This document shows, one piece after another, positions 37,601 to 47,800 of a stretch of DNA of 64,000 bases; within the stretch, counting starts at the first letter, position 1, and every line of letters begins with the position of its first letter. A program made the translations under genes and the position numbers. The notes beneath the pieces are model-generated. The model saw only the letters and a program-made list of their open reading frames with translations, made no database searches and was not told the DNA's origin. The stretch is from assembly GCA_949126835.1 (NCBI GenBank), contig OX421494.1, positions 57,044,358 to 57,108,357 of the forward strand. The letters run 5' to 3'. Source of the DNA: Anisus vortex (Eukaryota; Mollusca; Gastropoda; Planorbidae).

Positions 37601-40600
37601 GAGGGAGAGATAGATAAGGGAGTCAGTGAAAGACAGTGAGAGAGAAAGAGGGAGAGATAGATATGGGAGTCAGTGAAAGACATTGAGAGAGAAAGAGGGA
37701 GAGATAGATATGGGAGTCAGTGAAAGACAGTGAGAGAGAAAGAGAGAGAGAGAGATATGGGAGTCAGTGAAAGACAGTGAGAGAGAAAGAGAGAGAGATA
37801 GATATGGGAGTCAATGAAAGACAGTGAGAGAGAAAGAGGGAGAGATAGATATGGGAGTCAGTGAAAGACAGTGAGAGAGAAAAAGAGAGAGATAGATATG
37901 GGAGTCAATGAAAGACAGTGAGAGAGAAAGAGAGAGAGATAGATATGGGAGTCAGTGAAAGACAGTGAGAGAGAAAGAGAGAGAGATAGATATGGGAGTC
38001 AGTGAAAGACAGTGAGAGAGAAAGAGAGAGAGAGATAGATATGGGAGTCAGTGAAAGACAGTGAGAGAGAAAGAGAGAGAGATAGATATGGGAGTCAGTG
38101 AAAGACAGTGAGAGAGAAAGAGAGAGAGATAGATATGGGAGTCAGTGAAAGACAGTGAGAGAGAAAGAGAGAGAGAGATAGATATGGGAGTCAGTGAAAG
38201 ACAGTGAGAGAGAAAGAGAGAGAGATAGATATGGGAGTCAGTGAAAGACAGTGAGAGAGAAAGAGAGAGAGATAGATATGGGAGTCAATGAAAGACAGTG
38301 AGAGAGAAAGAGGGAGAGATAGATATGGGAGTCAATGAAAGACAGTGAGAGAGAAAGAGAGAGATATGGGAGTCAGTGAAAGACAGTGAGAGAGAAAGAG
38401 AGAGAGATATATATGGGAGTCAATGAAAGACAGTGAGAGAGAAAGAGGGAGAGATAGATATGGGAGTCAATGAAAGACAGTGAGAGAGAAAGAGAGAGAT
38501 ATGGGAGTCAGTGAAAGACAGTGAGAGAGAAAGAGAGAGAGATAGATATGGGAGTCAATGAAAGACAGTGAGAGAGAAAGAGGGAGAGATAGATATGGGA
38601 GTCAGTGAAAGACAGTGAGAGAGAAAGAGAGAGAGATAGATATGGGAGTCAATGAAAGACAGTGAGAGAGAAAGAGAGAGATATGGGAGTCAGTGAAAGA
38701 CAGTGAGAGAGAAAGAGAGAGAGATAGATATGGGAGTCAATGAAAGACGGTGAGAGAGAAAGAGGGAGAGATAGATATGGGAGTCAGTGAAAGACAGTGA
38801 GAGAGAAAGAGAGAGAGATAGATATGGGAGTCAGTGAAAGACAGTGAGAGAGAAAGAGGGAGAGATAGATATGGGAGTCAGTGAAAGACAGTGAGAGAGA
38901 AAGAGGGAGAGATAGATATGGGAGTCAGTGAAAGACAGTGAGAGAGAAAGAGGGAGAGATAGATAAGGGAGTCAGTGAAAGACAGTGAGAGAGAAAGAGG
39001 GAGAGATAGATATGGGAGTCAGTGAAAGACATTGAGAGAGAAAGAGGGAGAGATAGATATGGGAGTCAGTGAAAGACAGTGAGAGAGAAAGAGAGAGAGA
39101 GAGATATGGGAGTCAGTGAAAGACAGTGAGAGAGAAAGAGAGAGAGATAGATATGGGAGTCAATGAAAGACAGTGAGAGAGAAAGAGAGAGATATGGGAG
39201 TCAGTGAAAGACAGTGAGAGAGAAAGAGAGAGAGATAGATATGGGAGTCAGTGAAAGACAGTGAGAGAGAAAGAGAAAGAGATAGATATGGGAGTCAGTG
39301 AAAGACAGTGAGAGAGAAAGAGGGAGAGATAGATATGGGAGTCAGTGAAAGAGATAGTTATAGAAATCACAACTTGGCGCACAGAGAAAAACCATTCAAG
39401 ATCGTTCGTAAAAAAACAGTTTATCTTCTTGTTATGTCTCGGGTCTTCTGTCTTTTGTCTGGGGTTTGGTTCAGTATTAGGTAATACTTTCAAGCCACTC
39501 AATGAATGTTCAATGAAGAATGTATTACTTGAACTTACTTACAATAATTACATTAACGTGCACAGGTTTATAATGAATTGCTTCTTTAACACTCTACAAC
39601 ACAACAAAATCTCCGTGTGCTTTATTAAACTTTTGTGCAGGATTTCAGATTACGAAGGGAAATACGTGTAGAGATTACAAAAACACATTTTAGTATACAC
39701 AAATAATATTTAAAGCCATAATAAATAACTGCCAATTAATTATATCTACAATTATAAATACACAATATGAAAACGATTTAAATATGACATATATAAAAAA
39801 TATTACATATTGATCAGACTGCTATAGGCCTACTTTATACATACAATGGATTGCATATGGAATGACAGAGAGACAAACTAATGGCACGCTTCCCTAGCTT
39901 CTCCCCGTGTTTTCAATAATCATAATGTTTGAATTGTTTATTATGATCTTTAAACCACAACAAATTCTGATTTTAACGAAACAACAGGTAGCCATTAATC
40001 CAGCATACATCCAGTGATTCCATTGTTACGGTGTTTTAAATATGTAGGCTACAACAAATTAACAGGTTTTTTTATAGCCTACTACTTTACTCAAGGCATA
40101 AATGCAGGTTACCGGCCTTTGAACTACAGCCATATCTTCATTGTTAATTTGTAAAAAAAAAAAAAACAACTGTTAAACTTATCTCTCAGTGTTTAGTTAA
40201 ATTATGGAGACACGAACTGTGATAAAGTCTATTTGTGTTTGACAGCGACTCTAGCTGACCTTTGAACTAAACAGCTGGCTGCTGTTGTTTATAACCTCTA
40301 ACACTAAATGGCTTGCCTATACTTTCGCCCTTTCTTGTTATCTGATCAATTATTGGTGTCTGTTATATTTATGAGTGATACAGCACGTAGGCCTGAAAGA
40401 TATTTACTGGACTAAAACGTATTTAGAGAGTATCTCTTAGTCACACAAAAAATAAATAAAGACATTTTCCTTTTATAGAACCGTGACAAAAAAAAACATG
40501 AATATTACCAGTAGGCCTATTAGGGAAGAGTAACGATGAAATAGAGAGAGAGAGGGGGTGAGAGAAAGAGAAATGGGAAAGGCGAGAAAGAAAGAGAAAG

Positions 40601-41175
40601 AGAAAAGAAAAAGAGATAAAGAGAATAAAAGAGAAACAGAGAGAGAGAGAGAGATTAACGTTTCAGTGTGGTGAAACAGAAAAAAGGGAAAGAAAAACTT
40701 CGTATACAATATGAAAGTATTTACACCAACACTTTATATATTGGTCTAAATATTAGATTATATTCTTTAATATGGAACAGATATATTATTTATATTTAAC
40801 TACAATTAAAAACTAAAAGACCTTATCATTTGAATTTAGAACATTGTCAATAAAGAATTGTTTTAAAACAAACATTTCCTTATCAATTTTTATTTTTTAA
40901 ATTATAAACGCCATTTTGTTTACATGAATTTTATTCTTTTACTTCAGAGTAACTGCCCCCCGACGGCAACTTCCTTCAATCCCACAAGGCTGTTCTACAC
41001 ACCAATCAAAGCCAGCGACGTGGCCTGGAACTGGGAGGTCTTTTTGGTGGGCTACGATGGGAAAGTCATCAAGCGGGCCATCCCGCAGCTGGACCCTTTG
41101 AAACTGGCAGACGACATAGAGATCGAGCTGGCGCGAGCCAAAAGTGCCGGCCTTGACCTGGTCGTCAGTGGTTAG
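31663..41175 (+). CDS. Secreted selenocysteine glutathione peroxidase, paralog B
   Basis: Exons 31663-31746, 33140-33241, 34065-34196, 34891-35034 and 40948-41175, all phase 0, give 229 aa with exon lengths identical to paralog A. Signal peptide is residues 1-28 ([16 protein letters not shown]). Selenocysteine is residue 73 (TGA at 34095), Gln103 is in FPCNQF, Trp181-Asn182 in VAWNWE, and the tetramer loop [11 protein letters not shown] is intact. Possible glycosylation sites include NET and NGT. It is closest to paralog A; exon 3 differs at only three residues (H for P, L for F, and the linked bases), so these two are the younger duplicates. Intron 4 is 5.9 kb, mostly a 47-bp minisatellite. 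A SECIS candidate lies 0.93 kb past the stop. Expected role is extracellular peroxide removal; redundancy or tissue specificity relative to A cannot be read from sequence. Confidence 0.93.
31850..31965. repeat. TCTATCTATCCATTCATTTA-type repeat
   Basis: About five copies of a 20-bp unit built from TCTA and ATTC, running into CTGT repeats, in intron 1 of paralog B. Confidence 0.85.
31978..32177. mobile_element. Short hAT-like MITE
   Basis: The left end is CAGAGTTGGCAACCTG and the right end AGGTTGCCGACCCCTG, inverted to each other. Flanking 8-bp sequences CTCTAAAC and CAGTAAAC match at six of eight positions. The subterminal GTGCCAAGTCTGGCACGC motif recurs near 53200. In intron 1 of paralog B. 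Confidence 0.7.
32888..33092 (+). mobile_element. LINE 3' end, family A, best-preserved copy
   Basis: It runs from GCATATAAGTACTCTTTCTT through CGGGCATGGAATGGGTTGCC, then GGATGAGCGTAGGACGCAAT and the hairpin tail. It ends in a (GATAA)n microsatellite. The frame at the start reads [20 protein letters not shown], the usual LINE ORF ending. It sits 50 bp before exon 2 of paralog B. Confidence 0.85.
33363..33661. mobile_element. GGACCGCTTG-type MITE, complete
   Basis: Inverted ends: left CATAGACTATAATATACATG then GACCGCTTGCT; right AGCAAGCGGTCCATCCTATT then ATAGTCTATG. About 300 bp, no ORF, in intron 2 of paralog B. It serves as reference for the family. Confidence 0.85.
34095..34097 (+). other. 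UGA selenocysteine codon, paralog B
   Basis: In-frame TGA at residue 73 in the same NVATY-U-GLT setting as paralog A. Confidence 0.93.
35045..39355. repeat. 47-bp GA-rich minisatellite with higher-order structure
   Basis: About 90 copies of a roughly 47-bp unit containing ATATGGGAGTCAGTGAAAGA and a variable GAGAGA block. Rare variants recur at fixed distances: GATAAGGGAGTC at 36352, 37613 and 38962, and ACATTGAGAG at 36420, 37681 and 39030. So blocks of about 1.26 and 1.35 kb were duplicated as wholes. It begins about 10 bp after the exon 4 donor of paralog B and fills most of intron 4. Confidence 0.96.
39356..40947. other. Rest of paralog B intron 4
   Basis: AT-rich intron. A GA-rich, lower-order tract lies at 40540-40690. 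No exon or element recognised. Confidence 0.55.
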
Positions 41176-42091
41176 CTCCAGAATACATGGGATTTCCTTT
41201 TTAGCTGGTTTGGATTACCTTCCCCTGACGAATTAAGCAGAAATTTAAACTAAATTTGTCTGAACATTGTAATTGCATACTTTGACCTTTACAAACATTA
41301 AAAAATAATTCGAAATCTTAAAGCAGGTTACTTTTATTTCGAGGTGAAAATAGTGAAATACAAACTAAATAATGTTTGACACTGACCTAGTTTGGCGACA
41401 AATAACTATTGACTCCAGTCATACAAGCCAAAGATTCTGTTATTGAACTCTCCTTTACTAAAAAGACAACTGTAAGTTATATTGACAACTATTTTGATTT
41501 CACTTGGCTGTCTCAAAAACATGATTTTTCTGCTTTAATGACTTATGTCAAGAAAATCTATCTTTTGCGGTTGAAGGTAAATTGTGTAAGTTTAGTCTAA
41601 CATCTTTTAAAACACTGTAATTTCTTTTTTTCCTCCTGTATTCTAACTATACTAAATTTGGCCTATAGTTATCAAAACAATACTTTGTAAAGTTGAAAAT
41701 GAAGGATCAGCCTGGAACAAAAAGGAAGTAATTGCATGTATTTGTTGTTAAACCATTTCAAGTTGATTTATATATAGATCTATAAACGTAATATTTTTTA
41801 AAGGAATTTTAACACATCATTTTATGCTTATTTACTTAAAACTTTAAAATAACTTCGTTATTTTGTAAGAAAAATTGGAAAAGGTTAGCTTGCATAATCT
41901 CCTTTTCTATGTAAATATTCTGAGGATGATTTTAATGATCTAAAGTTAATTTAAAATTTGAAGTGAATATAATAGTATGTTTGTGTTGTTATAGGAAAGA
42001 AATTGATTTAGGCCTAAATATATTAAAGAGCTCCTCGTTGTTGCTATATAGTTCAGTGTGTACTGTTTCTATATATAAAAAAACAGAAAAG

Positions 42092-42157
42092 AAAATGTTA
42101 TGACGTGCTATCCATAAACAGTCTTGATTGGCTGCTGGATTGCACCGACACATTATT
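42092..42157 (+). promoter_or_regulatory. SECIS element of paralog B
   Basis: 5' core ATGA at 42100-42103, then 12 bases, AAA, mini-helix CAG/CTG, and 3' core CGAC at 42146-42149. The helix pairs GTGC with GCAC and CCA with TGG. It is nearly identical to the paralog A element, with a few loop changes. Confidence 0.82.
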
Positions 42158-42311
42158 GACGTCATCAAGACTTGTGCATTCGTCTGGTGATTGACGTAAT
42201 GACATTTTGTTTTGTTTTGTTTTTCCAAACCAGAAAATGTAAAAACTGTACACAGTGAACAAAACTATCAACGAAACAAAACATATTTTTAAACCTTTAA
42301 CAAATTGGTAA

Positions 42312-42317
42312 AATAAA
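42312..42317 (+). terminator. Polyadenylation signal, paralog B
   Basis: First AATAAA after the SECIS. Confidence 0.5.
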
Positions 42318-42439
42318 ATGTAGGCGTATGTTTATCATGAGATAATGTTTCTAGACATTCATTTATTCAATCAACAAGCAATTTTTCCTTTCTTTCTTAC
42401 ATTTATATTGCCTGTATTATATGTTTACTCAAAATAAAG

Positions 42440-42886
42440 TTTTAATTTCAACCTGGCTTAGCTGCAAAGTATTTTATTATTATTTCAATTGTTGGCGTTT
42501 CTTAATATAGTTTATAATATGGTCTACTTTACTGGAAAAGTTCAACTAAATCATTTTAGTAAAAAATTTTGCTCATTTATGAATACAAAAGATTTTAACA
42601 TAATCAAGATTAAAATAATAGGCCTAATAATAGATCTAGGTATAATGAAAATATTAGGCTTAATGGCCTATGGTCCATTTAATCAGCAATATTTAAGAAG
42701 TCATAACTGAAAAATTCACCATAAGTAAAAATCCGTGGCAGGGAAAAAAGATTAGGAAACTGTCTAGTTATAGTGGGAGATTAATGTAGGCTACATATCC
42801 CATAAAGCAATGGTCTCTTTGAAGTTATCTCAATGATCTATTAATGATGAAATATAACTTACAAATTGAGGCTGTCAACGTTATAT

Positions 42887-42934
<48 letters not shown>

Positions 42935-43147
42935 CCACATATCTCTTTAAAAGTATCTTTAAAAGTTGATAGTATGTGCAAATTTGTTTATTCAATGTAA
43001 TGGTTTGCCCCGCCAAAGCCGGGTAATTTAGCTAGTATCCCATCCAGTATTAGGCTAGAGGTTATAATAACTTTTTGGAGTTGTCGCAGACATTGTCACA
43101 ACTCGTCCCCCCCCCCCCTTTTATACCAAATTAAACGTTCTCTAGGA
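42440..43147. other. Intergenic between paralogs B and C
   Basis: AT-rich. It includes a (CT)n tract at 42893-42932 and a C run near 43109. No gene supported. Confidence 0.5.
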
Positions 43148-43432
43148 AACCCGCACGAGCCTTTCGGCCGAAAGCGTGGCGTGTCATGTAACAAGGGAAG
43201 GTTTCCACAGGCAAGCGACCGTTCACTGCGGTTCCCCTAAGGATCATTATCGTGATGGCTCGCCCGTATACCTGCACTGTCACCCGGTAGCACAAATCCT
43301 ATAAATATTATAGTCACAGGCATCCAGGCACCGGGTGGTTTTCGAGACGGGATTGCGGTGTCCATTGCTTCCTCCCCACCGAGACCCAGTGGCCTCTCGG
43401 CAGTGAAATGGATCTCGGACCCGCTTAATTTT
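43148..43432. repeat. GC-rich dispersed repeat D, copy 2 (18S-like)
   Basis: It matches 17783-18020 over most of its length. Positions 43187-43249 contain GTAACAAGG, GGTTTCC, CTGCGG and AAGGATCATTA in the order seen at the 3' end of 18S rRNA, with a small insertion and a diverged middle. The part after it, CTCGCCCGTATACCTGCACT onward, could derive from the adjoining transcribed spacer. Confidence 0.65.
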
Positions 43433-43915
43433 TAAACTGCATAATTTCATAATGTATAAAAGCTTTAAATAGATCTGACGTAAGCTTAATGGAACAGTTT
43501 TATCCTGAACCTTAAAGGGCTATTGATGTGGTCATTATTGACCAAAAACAGATAATGTAAACAGCTTGTCTTTACTGAGCTAATTAAAGTTCTATGTTCT
43601 ATTTGGCTAATGAACGTTTTAAGTTTTATTTACTGGACCTCTATTTAGTTTTTAGCACACTTGTTGAGTGCAGACAAATTTTAAAAAAATCAGAATAAAA
43701 AACAACAGACATCACTAAGTATTGGACCGGTTGATACAAATATTGCACTTCTAACAAGAAGCTAATTCCTGCAGAAAAAGTTCTACATTTAGGACCGCTT
43801 CAAAGGAAAACGTAGTAATAAGCCAGAAATAATTAAATTCTAACTAACTAAGCTTAATAAACACAGTACAATACCAATATATTACAGCACTGAGATTTGC
43901 GAATAAAAACGCTTT

Positions 43916-44040
43916 TATGACGTTCTTCTAAATAGAAGATAATTACGTCAACTAGGCCCAAAACTCCTGCAGCGACAGTATAGAACCCGCGACGTATCGG
44001 TTGACAGTCCGGTGAACTAACCACAGGACCTGCCGGCCTC
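43916..44040 (-). mobile_element. tRNA-derived SINE, family B, internally deleted
   Basis: Reverse strand: GAGGCCGGCAGGTCC head, B-box region GGGTTCTATACTG, then CAGGAGTTTTGGGCC and the tail with ATTATCTTCTATTTAGAAG. About 25 bp of the middle is missing. Confidence 0.8.
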
Positions 44041-44097
44041 ACAATTACACTTCTATTATTCGAAATGTTAGCACACAATAAAACGCATCTAAGCTCT

Positions 44098-44205
44098 CTT
44101 ACTTTACGAGCGGCATCCGAGCATGGAATGGGTTGCCCAAACAAACCAGGAAAACCAGTAACTTGACATCATTTCAAACCCTTATCAAAATGCAAAACTC
44201 AAAAC
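44098..44205 (+). mobile_element. LINE 3' end, family A, tail missing
   Basis: It contains GCATCCGAGCATGGAATGGG and the LINE ORF end [20 protein letters not shown]. The 3' hairpin tail is absent. Confidence 0.7.
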
Positions 44206-44394
44206 TACTGATCGTCCTTTTTCCTTTTCTATCTGACAATCGGGCATGTGAAATGTTTGACCAGAATAGCAGTACAAAACCTGGTTTAAAACATTTGACT
44301 AAAGTCACTAACTTAACCAGCAAGGGCGGTAATTAAGTCATTGACAGGACATAAACAACAGGGAAAGAAAGTACAAGATGGCGCCTGGTCTAAG

Positions 44395-44403
44395 TATATA
44401 AGG
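44395..44403 (+). promoter_or_regulatory. TATA box of paralog C
   Basis: TATATAAGG lies 41 bp before the ATG at 44444, which implies a very short 5'UTR. Confidence 0.6.
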
Positions 44404-44443
44404 CGGTTGGACAACGCTAAGCAAATTTTAAACCGCCTGCAAC

Positions 44444-44790
44444 ATGTGGACGCTATCGTCTGCTGTGTTTGGCGGTCTGCTGACCACTTTTTGCGGTCTC
44501 ATAGCCTTGACTGGATCGAACAGTATTTTGGTAAGGCATTTTTTTATTAATGTCATTTGACTATTTTAAAACTATTTAGTTTATTTAAACATTTAGATTA
44601 GTCAATATTTATTTTTCACTCCAACGTTTTCGTTACTTTTAAAAATGTTTTTAACCTGATGAATATTTTTAGAACTGCAACCAGCCCAAGAGTGACAACA
44701 GAACAATTTATGATTTCTCTATGAGAGATATTGAGGAAGACAAACTGATTAATCTGAATGATTATCGAGGTCAGGTAAGAAGGCCACTAA

Positions 44791-44852
<62 letters not shown>

Positions 44853-47800
44853 TAATCCATCTCTTTATCTTTTTTCTATCGATCTATTTATCTGTCTATT
44901 TATATATCAAACGTTGTATCTATCTATATGTCTGTCTATATGTCTGTCTATCTATGTATATCTAACTGTCTATCTATCTATATTTCTATCTGTATGTCTG
45001 TCTATATATGTATATCTAACTGTCTATCTATCTATATTTCTATCTGTATGACTGTCTATCTATCTATATTTCTATCTGTATGACTGTCTATATATGTATA
45101 TCTAACTGTCTATCTATCTATATTTCTATCTGTATGTCTGTCTATCTATGTATATCTAACTGTCTATCTATCTATATTTCTATCTGTATGACTGTCTATC
45201 TATCTATATTTCTATCTGTATGACTGTCTATCTATCTATATTTCTATCTGTATGACTGTCTATCTATCTATATTTCTATCTGTATGACTGTCTATCTATG
45301 TATATCTAACTGTCTATCTATCTATATTTCTATCTGTATGACTGTCTATCTATCATCAATCTATTTATTGTATCTATCATATATATCTTTATCATTTAGC
45401 TATCTATCTATCTATTGGTCTATACATCTGTCTATCTATCTATCTATTTATCTATGTATCCATCCATTTACCCATATATCTATATATCCATTCTACTTGC
45501 TGTCTTTGATCAGGTTGTCTTGATCGTCAATGTAGCAACCTACTGAGTATTTACCCACCAGTATTTTGGTTTGAATGCACTCAACTCAAGATACGCTGGT
45601 CGAGGTTTTACAATATTGGCTTTCCCGTGTAACATATTTAGCTTGGTGAGTACACTTATCATTTCCTGTGTAACATATTTAGCTTGGTGAGTACACTTAT
45701 CATTTCCCGTGTAACATATTTAGCTTGGTGAGTACACTTATCATTTCCTGTGTAACATATTTAGCTTGGTGAGTACACTTATCATTCCCCGTGTAACATA
45801 TTTAGCTTAATGAGTACACTTATCATTTCCCGTGTAACATATTTAACATGGTGAGTACACTTATCATTTCCCGTATAACATATTTAGCTTGGTGAGTACA
45901 CTTATCATTCCCCGTGTAACATATTTAGCTTAATGAGTACACTTATCATTTCCCGTGTAACATATTTAACATGGTGAGTACACTTATCATTTCCCGTGTA
46001 ACATAATTAACTGGGTGTGCACAAGTACACAAGTCAGTACAATTTCCAGATTTCCTGAGTAGTGTCTATAGCTAGTTTAGACCAGCCATTATTGATTACC
46101 TGATATATATGTGCATATAAAAAAGGTTAGAATAACGCATTAACAATCTTTTGAGAAACTAGCTTTAACAACCATAACGTTTAATTTAAGTTGTCTATGT
46201 TAGTGCCGGACAGGAAACGCAAATATGTAGGCCTCAATATAGTTGACCTACATTTCATGTAAACTGAAACTAAGGAAAAATTTAACAAAATTGGTTTCAC
46301 TAAGTTGGCATTTGCTTGCGCTAGAATCTACTTGTATTTGTGCATTCTCAAATTCTTGTTAATATATTAAACATTTCTGGAATGGGGTTAGGCTCGTTCG
46401 GCTTCTTGACCTATTCGACCGTTGCCTCGAGCCTACTCCCATATCATGTTACTTTGGGTCCTCTAGTATGACTTATCGTCCCACGTGACTTGCTTCTTCT
46501 TCCGCAGCAAGAGCCAGGGGAGAACGCCACGGAGATACTCAACGGCATCAAGTATGTGCGCCCTGGGGGCGGCTTCACGCCCAATTTTAAACTGTTCCAG
46601 AAAGTTCTTGTCAATGGGATGAACGAGCATCCGTTGTATTCCTATCTGAAGGTAATCTAACACATCATTCAATGTGTACATTGTTGTTTTAGAATATTGA
46701 AAGATGTCCTTTACACATTAGGGCGCCAATCGGGGGCATAACGTGTAAGTCAGACCAAAGACTATAATAAGATGGACCGCTTGCACTAATTTTAGAGCTA
46801 ATAGGTTATTTTTTTCCCGTGTGCATCCAATAAGGCTTTCTTAAATTACTTCTACGCTACTACGATTGTTTTAAAGGTTTCGCGGTATATAACTTTCGAT
46901 TTTAGTTTTAATTTTTCATTGAGAAAATCATAGCGATTCACTAAACCGGAAGTGTAGAGGACTTAGTGCGTTCGGAAATTCCGAAACTAGTGTAAGTGTT
47001 TCAAGTTATTATGGTCTTTGGTCACAAGTCAGACGTACAAAATCGCCGAAGAGCTAATCATATTGTCAGCATTGTTGTATTATCTTGTATGTTACAGACG
47101 CTCCTTTAACACGGATGATTATTGCCAATAGGCCTATACACTCAAGTATTATCTTGTATGTTACAGACGCTCCTTTTACACGGATGATTATTGCCAAAAG
47201 GCCTATACACTCAAGTATTATCTTGTATGTTACAGAAGCTCCTTTTACACGGATGATTATTGCCAAAAGGCCTATACACTCAAGTATTATCTTGTATGTT
47301 ACAGACGCTCCTTTTACACGGATGATTATTGCCAATAGGCCTATACACTCAAGTATTATCTTGTATGTTACAGACGCTCCTTTTACAAGGATGATTATTG
47401 CCAATAGGCCTATAAACTCAAGTATTATCTTGTATGTTACAAACGCTCCTTTTACACCTTTGATTATTGCCAATAGGCCTATACACTCAAGTATTATCGT
47501 GTATGTTACAGACGCTCCTTTTACACGGATAATTATTGCCAATAGGCCTATACACTCAAGTATTATCTTGTATGTTACAGACGCTCCTTTTACACGGATG
47601 ATTATTGCCAATAGGCCTATACACTCAAGTATTATCTTGTATGTTACAGACGCTCCTTTTACATGGATGATTATTGCCAATAGGCCTATACACTCAAGTA
47701 TTATCTTGTATGTTACAGACGCTCCTTTTACACGGATGATTATTGCCAATAGGCCTAACACTCTTAGTATTATCTTGTATGTTACAGACGCTCCTTTTAC

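Larger units (their letters stand above)
41176..42317 (+). other. 3'UTR of paralog B
   Basis: It runs from the TAG to AATAAA at 42312-42317, about 160 bp past the SECIS. A further AATAAA is at 42433-42438. No repeat array here, unlike paralog C. Confidence 0.6.

Noticed and set aside
19138..45645. The three GPx genes as pseudogenes with a TGA nonsense codon
   Set aside because: TGA is at the exact Sec position in all three, the flanking frame is conserved, and each gene has a SECIS candidate.
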